DNA of 52,078 nt from Lachnospiraceae bacterium C7 (GCA_900113385.1 FOPE01000018.1:1-52078); one strand, 5' to 3'; numbered from the stretch's first letter, positions 45,001 through 52,078 are shown. Made by a program: numbers and translations. Notes: generated by a model not told the origin, from the sequence alone.

Positions 45001-45770
45001 ACCACATACCAACAGGAATTGGATCTGAAGTAGAAAAGTATGAAGTGTCAGCAAAAATTCAACCAATACCTTTAGACAAAAGGATTATAAAGTTTAATGA
45101 GGAAGGTTACACTTATACAGCAGATAGTGTAGCTGGTGATGTTGCTAATGATAATACTTCTGTAGTTTTTTCAAAAACTAATGTTGTTGCAGGAAAAATT
45201 GTAATTAATAAGACAATTCCTAAGAAGGATTATGAAGCTAAAAAAGGTGATCCTATTTTTACATTTAAAGTTACACGTAAGGATGGAGACGAAAAACAGA
45301 CATTCTACAAAACATTGAGATTTACAAAAAAAGTAGTAGATAATGCTGACAAAAATACAGTTACTTTATCAACTACGATAACAAATTTACCAAAAGGTAA
45401 TTATCGTGTTGAAGAACTAGATTCAATGGGATTTAAATTTGAATCTTTAGGTTACTCTACTGTACCTAATTCTGATTATTTTAATGTTGAAACAAATGGT
45501 AAAGTAGCAACTTTTAAGTTAGGCGCAAAGAAAACTGCGTATTCTTATCAAAAGAAAGATATAGTTGAAACAGTAACTACAGAGTATAAAAATACGAAGA
45601 TTGATAATAACAGACCAAGACATGATGATGTAGTTAAAAATATTTTCAACTTTGATGGAGAAAGTAAGGCAGATAGCACAAACGATGCTGATAATGGAGT
45701 AGAAAGCAATTACGAAAAGTTGTTTAGTGGAATTTTTTCAAAAAAAGATTCTACAGTAGTGCAAAAATAA
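42087..45770 (+). CDS. Giant secreted adhesin: fibro-slime, VWA and SpaA-like domains
   Basis: 1227 aa. Signal peptide (to about residue 35), a Gln/Glu/Asn-rich linker (about 60-145), a fibro-slime/PA14-like domain (about 165-430) with DDDTWVYVDNKLVLDLGGIH, a von Willebrand A domain (about 490-770) with the MIDAS motif DVSTS, and a SpaA/Cna-B-like domain near 1035-1160 (GKIVINKTIPKKD, LPKGNYRVEELD). Unlike pilus-tip adhesins, it has no C-terminal anchor; it ends in a charged tail. The start at ATG 42087 follows GAGGAGGAG. It is first in the second island operon. Attachment to TasA-like fibres is inferred. Confidence 0.8.
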   Translation: MKPKNFWKQTIALVMTGTMLIGGLGGADQMSVDAADTKSGVEANQKEPKNFKLNLFKYNTSNNVVLNNQNVQTEQPEVNKENVANQETRSTETVNPETQAQENAEQEATEQETLNQEATEQEVANQEVQNQEVETTNAQNAATDAAVSQQNSYYASRGELKFTTPETAEADIYNIETAGVVQNLVSTTIGNDNNLFSAKDCKYYANDLFTSNPATNKSYKDVSLLFDVDAEGYYVFDSDKTNVTYDAKTNSLLRTEQTKGQNEAKFMPLGQEESHFGMNMETPFYLTSNGKVAAPDGTETDGILDLTSDDDTWVYVDNKLVLDLGGIHSAVNGRIDFTTGDVEITSLTGQNPIQDGCAAPYVAMQNDQKAVYNIYNMYGDDSLTNLNDGNAHTLKIYSLERSVGMSDFKLKFNMPQEKINEEALKSEQNKENLDNSKMLLKTNNPEATGQTDNIETKTYKTAEINDANNREYKINISASSIDNVTTSTDESTDIMLVLDVSTSMENKDVNVVSAGNSAEAYNQLQRLDTAYEYDGVSMMADDEERTGTVVFENDKWVFKYESSGQEKSVDITTSNCPKSIKITRIDNLRRAVTAFIKTMREKSPNSRIGIVAISDATGIYKCGRNIYTLTSLDSDTNMMNLINAINGITMQRGSCMTRTLADVYDLLITDNQNSPNEKRAVILFSDCEEYPDDYQSNWNYQKYRKKAFKLKEEADVYGISYNGMKNSGNENNPNSRLTGETYLKRYADEIETVGDVSNLANGFNNITQYLSTKTLRGDVIDYIDPRFTLVKSSSDSSYTAYEVGNTIPSPISGEEAGKVYKDSNGIYIKWENQPLELDEAGKPVWNVELLVRANDDFLGGNVIPTNGVDSRVDVKDEDNNIAETQYFPRPVVNVQTKSLSLQGENRTVFFGNSVEPCKSILGEELYQKIIKDENKDENGNYVYTEPYSYKDTQDHVGDIVYTIKIEKGTLGNHIPTGIGSEVEKYEVSAKIQPIPLDKRIIKFNEEGYTYTADSVAGDVANDNTSVVFSKTNVVAGKIVINKTIPKKDYEAKKGDPIFTFKVTRKDGDEKQTFYKTLRFTKKVVDNADKNTVTLSTTITNLPKGNYRVEELDSMGFKFESLGYSTVPNSDYFNVETNGKVATFKLGAKKTAYSYQKKDIVETVTTEYKNTKIDNNRPRHDDVVKNIFNFDGESKADSTNDADNGVESNYEKLFSGIFSKKDSTVVQK

Positions 45771-45777
45771 AATAACG

Positions 45778-45848
45778 GATTCCTAGCCATGGGGTAGTGG
45801 TTAGGAATCCTAAAATAAAAACCTTTGGTGTGGGGACATCAAAGTGGA
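45778..45848 (+). promoter_or_regulatory. Two leader hairpins before TasA-like 2
   Basis: GGATTCCTA (45778-45786) pairs with TAGGAATCC (45802-45810), without T tract. CTTTGGTGT (45823-45831) pairs with ACATCAAAG (45836-45844) around GGGG. The right arm is part of ACATCAAAGTGGA, repeated before TasA-like 3. Confidence 0.6.
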
Positions 45849-45894
45849 GTAATAAAGTAGTATAACACAATGCGAAGGCATGGAGGGGTAACAA

Positions 45895-46524
45895 ATGAAA
45901 AAAATTTTAAGTAACAAAAAAGCTGCAGTTACTATAACAGCTTTAGGGGTATTCTTAATAGGAGCACTTACAACATTAGGAATATTAGTGTCAACAACAA
46001 AAACGGTAGCAAATACTTTTGAAGGGGCAGAAGTAAAAACAAAGATTGAAGAAGAATTTGAAGGTACTATTAAAAAAGGTGAAACAATTAAAAAAAATCC
46101 TTCAGTAAAAAACGAAGAAAAGTCAGATGCTTTTATAAGAGTGAGAGTAACAGTAACACCTGAAGAAATATTATCAAGTAGTGAAGAAGTTGATGAAACA
46201 AAAATTTATTTGTTATGTAGTGATGGAAAACCTTTAGGAACACAGACAGGCGTTTTGTATAATAAAGAAGGAAGTATTAAAGGCGAAGACGTTGTAAATG
46301 AGCAGTATGGTTGGATATATAGTGATGGATATTATTATTACAATACACCAATAAAGAAATCTGCTAATACCAAGAGCCTATTTGAGAATGTAAAGATAGG
46401 AAGCGACATACCTTGTAATTTTGATGTTACCATTTCACAGGATGCAGTTTTTGCAGATGGATACAAAGCAGGAGATGTTGTTTCTGTAGAAAAGATTAAA
46501 GCAGAATTTGATAAAATTAAATAA
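45895..46524 (+). CDS. TasA/camelysin-like surface protein 2
   Basis: 209 aa. The N-terminus MKKILSNKKAAVTITALGVF with LIGALTTLGILVSTTKTVANTF matches the hydrophobic start and NTF motif of SipW substrates. The mature part (KTKIEEEFEGTIKKG, DAFIRVRVTVTPEEI, YGWIYSDGYYYYN) is the camelysin-like beta domain. It sits 51 nt before the signal peptidase gene that likely processes it. GGAGGGG precedes the ATG. Confidence 0.78.
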   Translation: MKKILSNKKAAVTITALGVFLIGALTTLGILVSTTKTVANTFEGAEVKTKIEEEFEGTIKKGETIKKNPSVKNEEKSDAFIRVRVTVTPEEILSSSEEVDETKIYLLCSDGKPLGTQTGVLYNKEGSIKGEDVVNEQYGWIYSDGYYYYNTPIKKSANTKSLFENVKIGSDIPCNFDVTISQDAVFADGYKAGDVVSVEKIKAEFDKIK

Positions 46525-46575
46525 TTAAATCTAAAAATAACTAAAATAATTAAACTAGTATAGGGGAAAACAATC

Positions 46576-47091
46576 ATGGGGAAGAAAATTTGTAGTTGCT
46601 TAGCAACAGTATTATTAGTAATTTTATTAGCAGTAGCAGTAATTTTAATTATTCCAAGATTTTTTGGAATCAAACAATTTGCAGTATTAAGTGGAAGCAT
46701 GGAACCAAACATTAAAGTGGGGTCATTAGTTTTTGACAAAGAGGTAGGAAATACAGAAATAAAAAAAGGTGACGTAATCACTTTTAAATTATCAGACAAA
46801 ACATTTGTAACTCACAGAGTAGATTCAATTAATTCTGATGGATCATATGTGACAAAAGGTGATGCAAACAAAAATGTAGATGGAAAAGTAGTTACTAAAA
46901 AAGAAGTTGTTGGCATTTACAAATTTAATATTCCATATTTGGGATATGTCACATTATATGGTCGAACACCACTTGGAGTTGCAGCAGTATGTGGAATTTT
47001 AATAGTAATAATTTTGCTTAACTTCTTGCCTGATGCATTAACAAGTGTAGAAGAAAATGAAGAAAATTTAAATACGGAAGATGATGAATAA
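46576..47091 (+). CDS. sipW: SipW-type signal peptidase I
   Basis: 171 aa. Membrane protease with N- and C-terminal helices. The catalytic Ser lies in VLSGSMEPNIKVGS. The second residue is His in FVTHRVDSI rather than Lys, which marks the ER/archaeal-like SipW class. In Bacillus SipW matures TasA and TapA. Its position between two TasA-like genes strongly suggests these are its substrates. AGGGGAA precedes the ATG. Confidence 0.92.
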   Translation: MGKKICSCLATVLLVILLAVAVILIIPRFFGIKQFAVLSGSMEPNIKVGSLVFDKEVGNTEIKKGDVITFKLSDKTFVTHRVDSINSDGSYVTKGDANKNVDGKVVTKKEVVGIYKFNIPYLGYVTLYGRTPLGVAAVCGILIVIILLNFLPDALTSVEENEENLNTEDDE

Positions 47092-47142
47092 GTTAGCAAG
47101 AAGAGAAAAATCAGAAACATTAATAGTTAAACAACGGTAATA

Positions 47143-47180
47143 ATATTCATATTTACATCAAAGTGGATGTTGGTGAATAT
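47143..47180 (+). promoter_or_regulatory. Leader hairpin before TasA-like 3
   Basis: ATATTCA (47143-47149) pairs with TGAATAT (47174-47180), and ACATC (47155-47159) with GATGT (47166-47170). ACATCAAAGTGGA (47155-47167) spans the apex. No T tract. Confidence 0.55.
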
Positions 47181-47226
47181 CATTATAAATGTGGAGTAAA
47201 ATGATTAAAAGAAAAGGAGATTTATT

Positions 47227-47991
47227 ATGAACAAGAAAAAAGTCGCAACAGTTTTAGGATCAGTTGGTTTAATTGCAGCAATCGGAATTGGTGGAACATT
47301 TGCATATTTAACAGATACAACAGAGAAAGTATCAAATACATTTACTGTTGGTGATGTTGGCATCGATTTAAAGGAGTCTACAGTATCAACTAGCAGTACT
47401 AAGGAAGAAGATAAAGTTCAAGGACTTGATATCCCATTAGGAAAATATCAGTATGATACTGATGGAGATGAATGGACAGCAACAGAAAATTTATATGAAG
47501 GCTTATGCGCAAATGAGTGGGTTTACAAAGATCCTACAATTAAAATTGAGTCAGGCTCTCAACCAGCATTCCTTTATGCTAAAATTGATAACGTTAATGC
47601 TAAAATTGATAACGTTAAAGTATTCAAAAATATCAATTTTACAGATAAATGGGTGAACATTACAGATCAATACAAACAAGCAAAGGGTATCACTGATGAT
47701 ATTACTTACGAAGTTTATGCATATAGCGATGGCGCTGTATCATATGATTCAACAGAAGGTGCAACTAATGCATACACAATTTTCAATGCAGTTCAGATGG
47801 GAGAAAATTTAAGCAATCGTGCACCTGCTGGTGATACATCTGCAGTTGAAGGCAAAACAAAAATTCCAACCTTAGATATCACAGCATGTGCTGTTCAGGC
47901 AACAGGATTTAGTGGTTATAATGATGTGAATGCAATTAAAGAAATTAAATTTGATGTATCTTCAACACCTGAAGAACAACAAGTTGAGTAA
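47227..47991 (+). CDS. TasA-like surface protein 3 (SipW substrate)
   Basis: 254 aa. The precursor motif is typical: MNKKKVATVLGSVGLIAAIG, GGTFAYLTDTTEKVSNTFTVGDV, with cleavage expected near GTFAYLTD. The mature domain carries the family pattern including VKVFKNINFTDKWVNIT. An exact 7-residue repeat (AKIDNVN/AKIDNVK) comes from a 21-bp duplication. AAAGGAG precedes the ATG. It is last in the island and may be the major fibre subunit, as its well-spaced ribosome site and own leader suggest. Confidence 0.82.
   Translation: MNKKKVATVLGSVGLIAAIGIGGTFAYLTDTTEKVSNTFTVGDVGIDLKESTVSTSSTKEEDKVQGLDIPLGKYQYDTDGDEWTATENLYEGLCANEWVYKDPTIKIESGSQPAFLYAKIDNVNAKIDNVKVFKNINFTDKWVNITDQYKQAKGITDDITYEVYAYSDGAVSYDSTEGATNAYTIFNAVQMGENLSNRAPAGDTSAVEGKTKIPTLDITACAVQATGFSGYNDVNAIKEIKFDVSSTPEEQQVE
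47578..47619 (+). repeat. 21-bp in-frame tandem duplication
   Basis: Copies 47578-47598 and 47599-47619 differ only at the last base. They lie inside TasA-like gene 3. Confidence 0.85.
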
Positions 47992-48092
47992 TAATAAACC
48001 AAATATTAACCGCCTATATAGTTAGAAAGGAATTAGTTATGAAAGGTCCATTAATAAGATAAAAATAAAAAGGGAAAAACAAAAATTTAATT

Positions 48093-48134
48093 AAAAATCC
48101 AACCTTCGAAGAGAGACGGAGGTTGGATTTTTTC
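48093..48134. terminator. Bidirectional terminator
   Basis: AAAAATCCAACCT (48093-48105) pairs with AGGTTGGATTTTT (48120-48132). It serves the surface island and the convergent MerR gene. Confidence 0.88.
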
Positions 48135-48143
48135 TTGCAAAAA

Positions 48144-48965
48144 TTATTTGATTGGAATCTGTATTTCGGTTATAAAATTCTTAGAATCGTTAGTAATGCC
48201 ATCATCAATTAAAGTGATTTCTCTAGCAAATCCGTCAATAGTATAACCATTTTTTTTAATATAATTAACAAGCTTATCATACCAAGGAGCTGCATCAACA
48301 TGGGTACCATGAAATCTCAAACAAGCACAAGTACATTTTTCCCAGATATCAGTATTACCGTGGTAAGTATCTCCAGGGGCAATAGTCAAAAAAACAAGAT
48401 CATAAGAGTCAAATTTATTTTCTAGTAAATGATCTTTAGTAATACCAACGCCAATTTTTCCCATATAGACAATAGGGTCAGTTTCGTTAATTTGAAATTG
48501 TCTAATAGAAGGTTCTAAATCATAATATTTTTTTGGAGAAATATTACTTTTAAGCCAAGCAACGTGCTGTCTAGGAATAGTTCGTATCTCAACGGTGTTA
48601 GTTGTAGAGGTTTGAGCATCCTTAATTAAATTAATTTGATAGGTTATTTTTTCTTCTAGCAAATCTAGTTCGTGTCTTTTTTCATAAATCGTTTCTTTTT
48701 GTGCTTCTAAAAGCGCAAGGATTTTGTCAACATCTCTATTTTTTAAAAAATCAGAAATTTCCTCTAATGACATATTTAAACGTCTAAGGTATCGAATTGT
48801 TGTAATTACTTCAAATTGGCGATAGCTAAAATATCGATATCCGCTATCAGGATCCACGTATTCAGGTGTAAGCATGCCCAATGCGACGTAGTGGCGGATG
48901 GTTCCAACACTGATGTTAAACATTTTAGCAACTTCTCCAATAGGAAAAAGTTTATTTTTGTCCAT
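48144..48965 (-). CDS. MerR-family regulator with GyrI-like ligand domain
   Basis: 273 aa. N-terminal MerR winged helix (FPIGEVAKMFNISVGTIRHY, GYRYFSYRQFEVI), a coiled coil near 75-120 and a C-terminal GyrI/BmrR-like domain that binds small molecules in relatives such as BmrR. Its start overlaps the MATE gene by 14 nt, so the two are co-expressed. It likely activates the MATE promoter on binding a toxic compound. Confidence 0.9.
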   Translation of the reverse strand: MDKNKLFPIGEVAKMFNISVGTIRHYVALGMLTPEYVDPDSGYRYFSYRQFEVITTIRYLRRLNMSLEEISDFLKNRDVDKILALLEAQKETIYEKRHELDLLEEKITYQINLIKDAQTSTTNTVEIRTIPRQHVAWLKSNISPKKYYDLEPSIRQFQINETDPIVYMGKIGVGITKDHLLENKFDSYDLVFLTIAPGDTYHGNTDIWEKCTCACLRFHGTHVDAAPWYDKLVNYIKKNGYTIDGFAREITLIDDGITNDSKNFITEIQIPIK

Positions 48966-50295
48966 TAAGTATCTCCTTCTTATTTAAAATAATAAAAGCA
49001 GTTATACAAATTATTACGGATACACTTGATCCGATAGGTGCTGCAAATCCCATAGGATAAAGGGTTTTTGCAAAGTGAACTGATGCAATGTATGCTAAAG
49101 GAATCCTAACCAAAAAGCTTGAAAAACAGTTATGTGCAAATGAGATAATAGATAAGCTATAGGCACAGAAAAATCCGCTAAAACAAAAGTGAATTCCAGC
49201 AAGTATACAATCCCAAACATAACTTTTCATGTATTGTCCGCCTAAGTTGATTACAACTGGATCCTTGGTAAATAGCGAAACAGCTTCATTAGCATAAAAT
49301 TGCATTGCTATACTTATTATTATTCCAAAAATTACTGAAATTAGAGCACCATAACGTAAAACGGATTTTGCTCTATCATTTTTATTTGCACCGATATTTT
49401 GTGCAGAAAGTGCAGACACAGTGGAAAGCATAGAAGAAGGAACTAAAAAGAAAATCCCTATCAGTTTTTCAACAATTCCAACTGCGGCAGCATCATTTAG
49501 GCCACGAAGATTTGCAAAAATAGTTATTACAATAAAAGAAATTTGAATAAATCCATCTTGTAAAGCAACTGGTATTCCTATTTTAAAAATTTTAATGATA
49601 ATATTTTTATCCAATGAAAAATCTGTTTTTTTCATGCCAGGAATCATTCGTTTCTTGAAAACAAAGAAAAGCGAAATGATTACACTGATTGTTTGCGAAA
49701 GTGTAGTTCCTAGGGCAGCACCAGCTGGCCCAAAGTTAAGCTGACCAATAAAGATGTAATCTATTAAAATGTTAGCGGCACATGCAATTGCAATAAAATA
49801 CATGGGACTTTTTGAATCCCCCATTCCTCTAAAAATTGAACTAATAACATTATAGGCAGTGATAAAAGGAATGCCTAAAAAGCAAATAGTTAAATAAATT
49901 TTAGTGGATGCTATAGATTCTGTTGGAGTAGACATTACATTTACAATAGGGTCTACTGCTATAAGAAGTAATACTGTTGCAATTACAGAAAAAATCATAA
50001 AAATTGAAACGGTATTTCCTATAACTTTGTTTTTTTCTACATTATTTTTACTTCCAACAGCTTTTCCTATTAAAATAGTTGAACCCATTGCAAGGCCAAC
50101 AATCATAAGAGTTAGCATGTGCATAACTTGACTGCCTATAGAAACAGCTGTTATGCTTTCTACAGCACAAAATTGTCCAATAATAAATAAATCTGCCATT
50201 CCATACAAAGTCTGCAAAAAATATGAAATTAAGTATGGAATAGAAAAAATGAGAATAGCTTTAAAAACGCTACCAGTAGTAAAATTTTTTTCCAT
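48952..50295 (-). CDS. MATE-family multidrug exporter
   Basis: 447 aa with about twelve membrane segments in two halves. The start FKAILIFSIPYLISYFLQTL and the LYGMADLFIIGQF motif fit the NorM/MepA/DinF superfamily of cation-driven drug exporters. A MerR-type promoter drives it and AGGAGG precedes the ATG. Substrate unknown. Confidence 0.92.
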   Translation of the reverse strand: MEKNFTTGSVFKAILIFSIPYLISYFLQTLYGMADLFIIGQFCAVESITAVSIGSQVMHMLTLMIVGLAMGSTILIGKAVGSKNNVEKNKVIGNTVSIFMIFSVIATVLLLIAVDPIVNVMSTPTESIASTKIYLTICFLGIPFITAYNVISSIFRGMGDSKSPMYFIAIACAANILIDYIFIGQLNFGPAGAALGTTLSQTISVIISLFFVFKKRMIPGMKKTDFSLDKNIIIKIFKIGIPVALQDGFIQISFIVITIFANLRGLNDAAAVGIVEKLIGIFFLVPSSMLSTVSALSAQNIGANKNDRAKSVLRYGALISVIFGIIISIAMQFYANEAVSLFTKDPVVINLGGQYMKSYVWDCILAGIHFCFSGFFCAYSLSIISFAHNCFSSFLVRIPLAYIASVHFAKTLYPMGFAAPIGSSVSVIICITAFIILNKKEILNGQK

Positions 50296-50327
50296 AATAA
50301 TCCTCCTAAGTATATTATAATAATTAT

Positions 50328-50358
50328 AATATAAACTCTACAACTGTTATAGAGTCAA
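50328..50358 (-). promoter_or_regulatory. MerR-type promoter and operator
   Basis: On the minus strand: TTGACT (50358-50353), a 19-nt spacer, TATATT (50333-50328). The spacer holds the dyad ACTCTA...TAGAGT (50335-50340 and 50350-50355) with CAAC/GTTA inside. The overlong spacer is the hallmark of MerR-activated promoters. Confidence 0.85.
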
Positions 50359-50392
50359 TCCTTGTTTCTAATAATGATTTTTATAAAAAAAC

Positions 50393-50421
50393 TTTACTAA
50401 AGAGCAAAAGTATTACATAAT
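50393..50421 (+). promoter_or_regulatory. Promoter of the Q/N-repeat protein gene
   Basis: TTTACT (50393-50398), 17 nt, CATAAT (50416-50421). Confidence 0.5.
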
Positions 50422-50483
50422 AGATATATAGAAAATTTATAAAAATTTAATAAATTTTCAATACCAAAATGGAGGATATATTA

Positions 50484-51398
50484 ATGGACGAAAATAATTT
50501 AAATTTTGACAGTAATATTGTGTCTCAGAAAGAGAGCGGTTTCACAGAGAATAAAGTTAGTTTATCAAAAGAAGAAACTGTAAATCAAACATCTGAGAAT
50601 ATTGAGAATGTGAGCGATAGTTTTAATAATCAAACACAGGAAAATTATAATTCAAATAGTAACCAAGAGCAAGGATATGAAAATCCATATAGCGATAGTC
50701 AAACTGGATATAATACTCAGTCACAAGGATACGGTAACCAATATAATAACCAGGCTCAGGGATATGGCAACCAGTATAATAACCAAGCTCAAGGATACGG
50801 CAACCAGTATGGCAACCAATATAATAACCAGGCTCAGGGATACGGCAATCAGTATGGTAACCAATATAATAATCAGGCTCAGGGATACGGCAATCAGTAT
50901 GGTAACCAATATAATAATCAGGCTCAGGGATACGGTAACCAATATAATAACCAAGCTCAGGGATATGGCAATCAGTATGGTAACCAATACAACAATCAGG
51001 CTCAAGGATATGGTAACCAATATAATAACCAAAATCAGGGGTATGGTAATTACAATCAGGGAAATTTCCAAAATCAAGGATATTACAATATGTCACAGAG
51101 ATATGAATATAAATTAGATCCAAAATATGGAAATTTTTGTGCAATATTTGATAAAACAATTATTTGGGTTTTAGTTGCAGTTTTATTAATTGGAGAAAAA
51201 GTTACAGCAATAATTGCTATATACAATTTGTATAAAGCAGATCAAGCAGCAAAATTAGATATGTTTGATGAAGCACATAAAAAATTAGCAACTGCAAGAA
51301 AATTTGCTAAGATTTCAGTATTTATTTTGGTAGGATTCTTTGTAGTTTATTTCGTATTCATATTCTTGCTTTTCATTTTGGCAGCTTTATATTCTTAA
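50484..51398 (+). CDS. Q/N/G/Y-repeat protein with CD225/dispanin-like membrane domain
   Basis: 304 aa. An acidic N-terminus is followed by a low-complexity region (about residues 55-195) with eight copies of QYNN-Q-(A/N)-QGYGN, four of them preceded by QYGN. The C-terminal 95 residues hold two membrane segments with an amphipathic loop (YNLYKADQAAKLDMFDEAHK, LATARKFAK) in the pattern of CD225/dispanin proteins. The start at ATG 50484 follows GGAGG. The repeat region is prion-like in composition. Function unknown. Confidence 0.75.
   Translation: MDENNLNFDSNIVSQKESGFTENKVSLSKEETVNQTSENIENVSDSFNNQTQENYNSNSNQEQGYENPYSDSQTGYNTQSQGYGNQYNNQAQGYGNQYNNQAQGYGNQYGNQYNNQAQGYGNQYGNQYNNQAQGYGNQYGNQYNNQAQGYGNQYNNQAQGYGNQYGNQYNNQAQGYGNQYNNQNQGYGNYNQGNFQNQGYYNMSQRYEYKLDPKYGNFCAIFDKTIIWVLVAVLLIGEKVTAIIAIYNLYKADQAAKLDMFDEAHKKLATARKFAKISVFILVGFFVVYFVFIFLLFILAALYS
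50720..51060 (+). repeat. Coding tandem repeat, 33- and 45-bp units
   Basis: Eight units encode the QGYGN repeats. The 12-bp CAGTATGG(C/T)AAC insert makes the longer form. Near-identical copies suggest ongoing expansion and contraction. Confidence 0.9.
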
Positions 51399-51788
51399 AA
51401 AGAGATATAAGTATATGCAAGAATGTAAATAAATATAAAAACCATAAAAGACATATATTAAAAAACGGATTTGAAATTAAAAAAGCTTTAGGTGAGCATA
51501 ACGGAGAAAAATCAAAGTTACGCTTCCTAAAGCTTTTTTGTTTGGAGATATATTTTATGTTTCAAATGAGATGCCTGCATTTAAGCAAAGTGTAGGCTGG
51601 GAAAAACTTGAATAAAAAAATAAATCAAAAAATAAATCAAAAAAGGTTAGAAGGTCATTTTTTTACCCACTAGGCAAAGTATAATTATAAATGTAAAGAC
51701 CTAGAATGAAAAATTAAACCTGTACTTTGACAACTGAAAATGGCTAAAAAAGTCTAGTTTACTTTTGCAACGGCTTCTTCTAGCAGAG
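51399..51788 (+). other. Region between the repeat protein and the transposase
   Basis: A terminator at 51481-51540 and then AT-rich DNA without a gene. The left end of the IS30-like element may lie near 51718-51740 (TGTACTTTGACAACTGAAAA), which I cannot verify without the right end. Confidence 0.5.
51481..51540 (+). terminator. Long terminator after the repeat protein gene
   Basis: AAAAGCTTTAGG (51481-51492) pairs with CCTAAAGCTTTT (51526-51537), with an inner AGCATAAC/GTTACGCT arm, then T run. Confidence 0.88.
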
Positions 51789-51882
51789 ATGATATAGTAA
51801 AGATATCGATTACTATCTGCTGGAAAGGAGCAGATATGATATAGTAAAGATATCGATTACTATCTGCTGGAAAGGAGCAGAT
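51789..51882 (+). repeat. 47-bp tandem duplication of the transposase leader
   Basis: Exact copies at 51789-51835 and 51836-51882. Each contains TAGTAA/TTACTA half-sites around GATATC and an AAAGGAG ribosome site. The first copy is followed by ATG ATA TAG, a two-codon frame; the second by the transposase ATG. Confidence 0.92.
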
Positions 51883-52078
51883 ATGAACTACTACAGAAAT
51901 AAAGGACAAATGGATTTGTCGGATCGACTTGCGATTGAAACTGGAATACACAACAAAGATTCCCTTAAAAAGATAGCAAAATTAATCGGTAGACATCCTT
52001 CCACAGTTGCACATGAAATCAAGGAAAATAGAACTTATATCCATAATACGTATTATCTTGGTAAAGACTGTGCAAACG
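51883..52078 (+). mobile_element. IS30-family transposase, N-terminal part
   Basis: 65 codons to the window edge. The protein starts MNYYRNKGQMDLSDRLAIET and has an IS30-type helix-turn-helix (LKKIAKLIGRHPSTVAHEIK) that binds the element's ends. AAAGGAG lies 6 nt before the ATG. The DDE catalytic part is beyond the window. Confidence 0.88.

Noticed and set aside
48041-48064. Seven-codon frame (MKGPLIR) after TasA-like 3
   Set aside because: It has an acceptable ribosome site but is too short to call and has no recognisable role.
50623-51159. Long frames on both strands opposite and beside the Q/N-repeat gene
   Set aside because: They arise from the coding repeat; none has a supported start, and the plus-strand frame of the CD225-like protein explains the region.

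Overview
The window is AT-rich DNA from a low-GC Gram-positive anaerobe, most likely a Clostridia member close to Lachnospiraceae. This rests on gene content and style: strong AGGAGG ribosome binding sites, an A-type flavoprotein, a single-chain PurL, SipW/TasA-like proteins, a CD225-like protein and Lachnospiraceae-type pilus genes. I cannot name the species from sequence alone.

Layout, left to right. 1-350: the 3' end of a 23S rRNA gene, then tRNA-Trp and a terminator, with no 5S between them. 0.4-6.0 kb: a rhodanese/TtcA-like sulfur-transfer protein, a LysR regulator, a dead azoreductase-like fragment and a metNIQ methionine importer. 6.2-9.1 kb: an HPr-like protein without the catalytic histidine, and an Fe-S XPD-type helicase fused to a RecB/Cas4-like nuclease domain. 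9.1-15.1 kb: a LysR gene divergent from purL, and a PHP phosphatase. 15.3-20.7 kb: glycolysis genes gapA, pgk, tpiA and gpmI, with Rex-like sites before gapA and gpmI. 20.8-25.0 kb: a purC-purF-purB operon. 25.1-30.2 kb, minus strand: a compact type IV pilus-like operon (transglutaminase lipoprotein, GspF, four small N-terminally anchored proteins, PilT) without a PilB assembly ATPase. 30.4-36.3 kb: secG, rnr, a 50-aa membrane protein, a flavo-diiron protein, a phosphopantetheinyl transferase, a GreA-like factor and a small hypothetical protein.

36.3-37.5 kb is a repeat-rich non-coding stretch. It leads into a surface-fibre island at 37.5-48.0 kb: three TasA/camelysin-like proteins, a SipW-type signal peptidase, two membrane-anchored surface proteins, a giant fibro-slime/VWA adhesin and, in the middle, a SARP-like (BTAD) regulator ending in a degenerate GGDEF domain. 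Both main transcription units of this island carry the same promoter element: GTGAC twice, 11 bp apart, exactly 10 bp before a -10 box. That is the geometry used by SARP regulators, so I propose that the embedded regulator controls the whole island. This is the best candidate here for an undescribed system.

48.1-50.3 kb, minus strand: a MATE exporter and a MerR regulator behind a textbook 19-bp-spacer MerR promoter. 50.5-51.4 kb: a Q/N/G/Y-repeat protein with a CD225-like membrane domain. The window ends inside an IS30-family transposase whose leader is duplicated in tandem. Short tandem duplications, between and inside genes, recur across the window.
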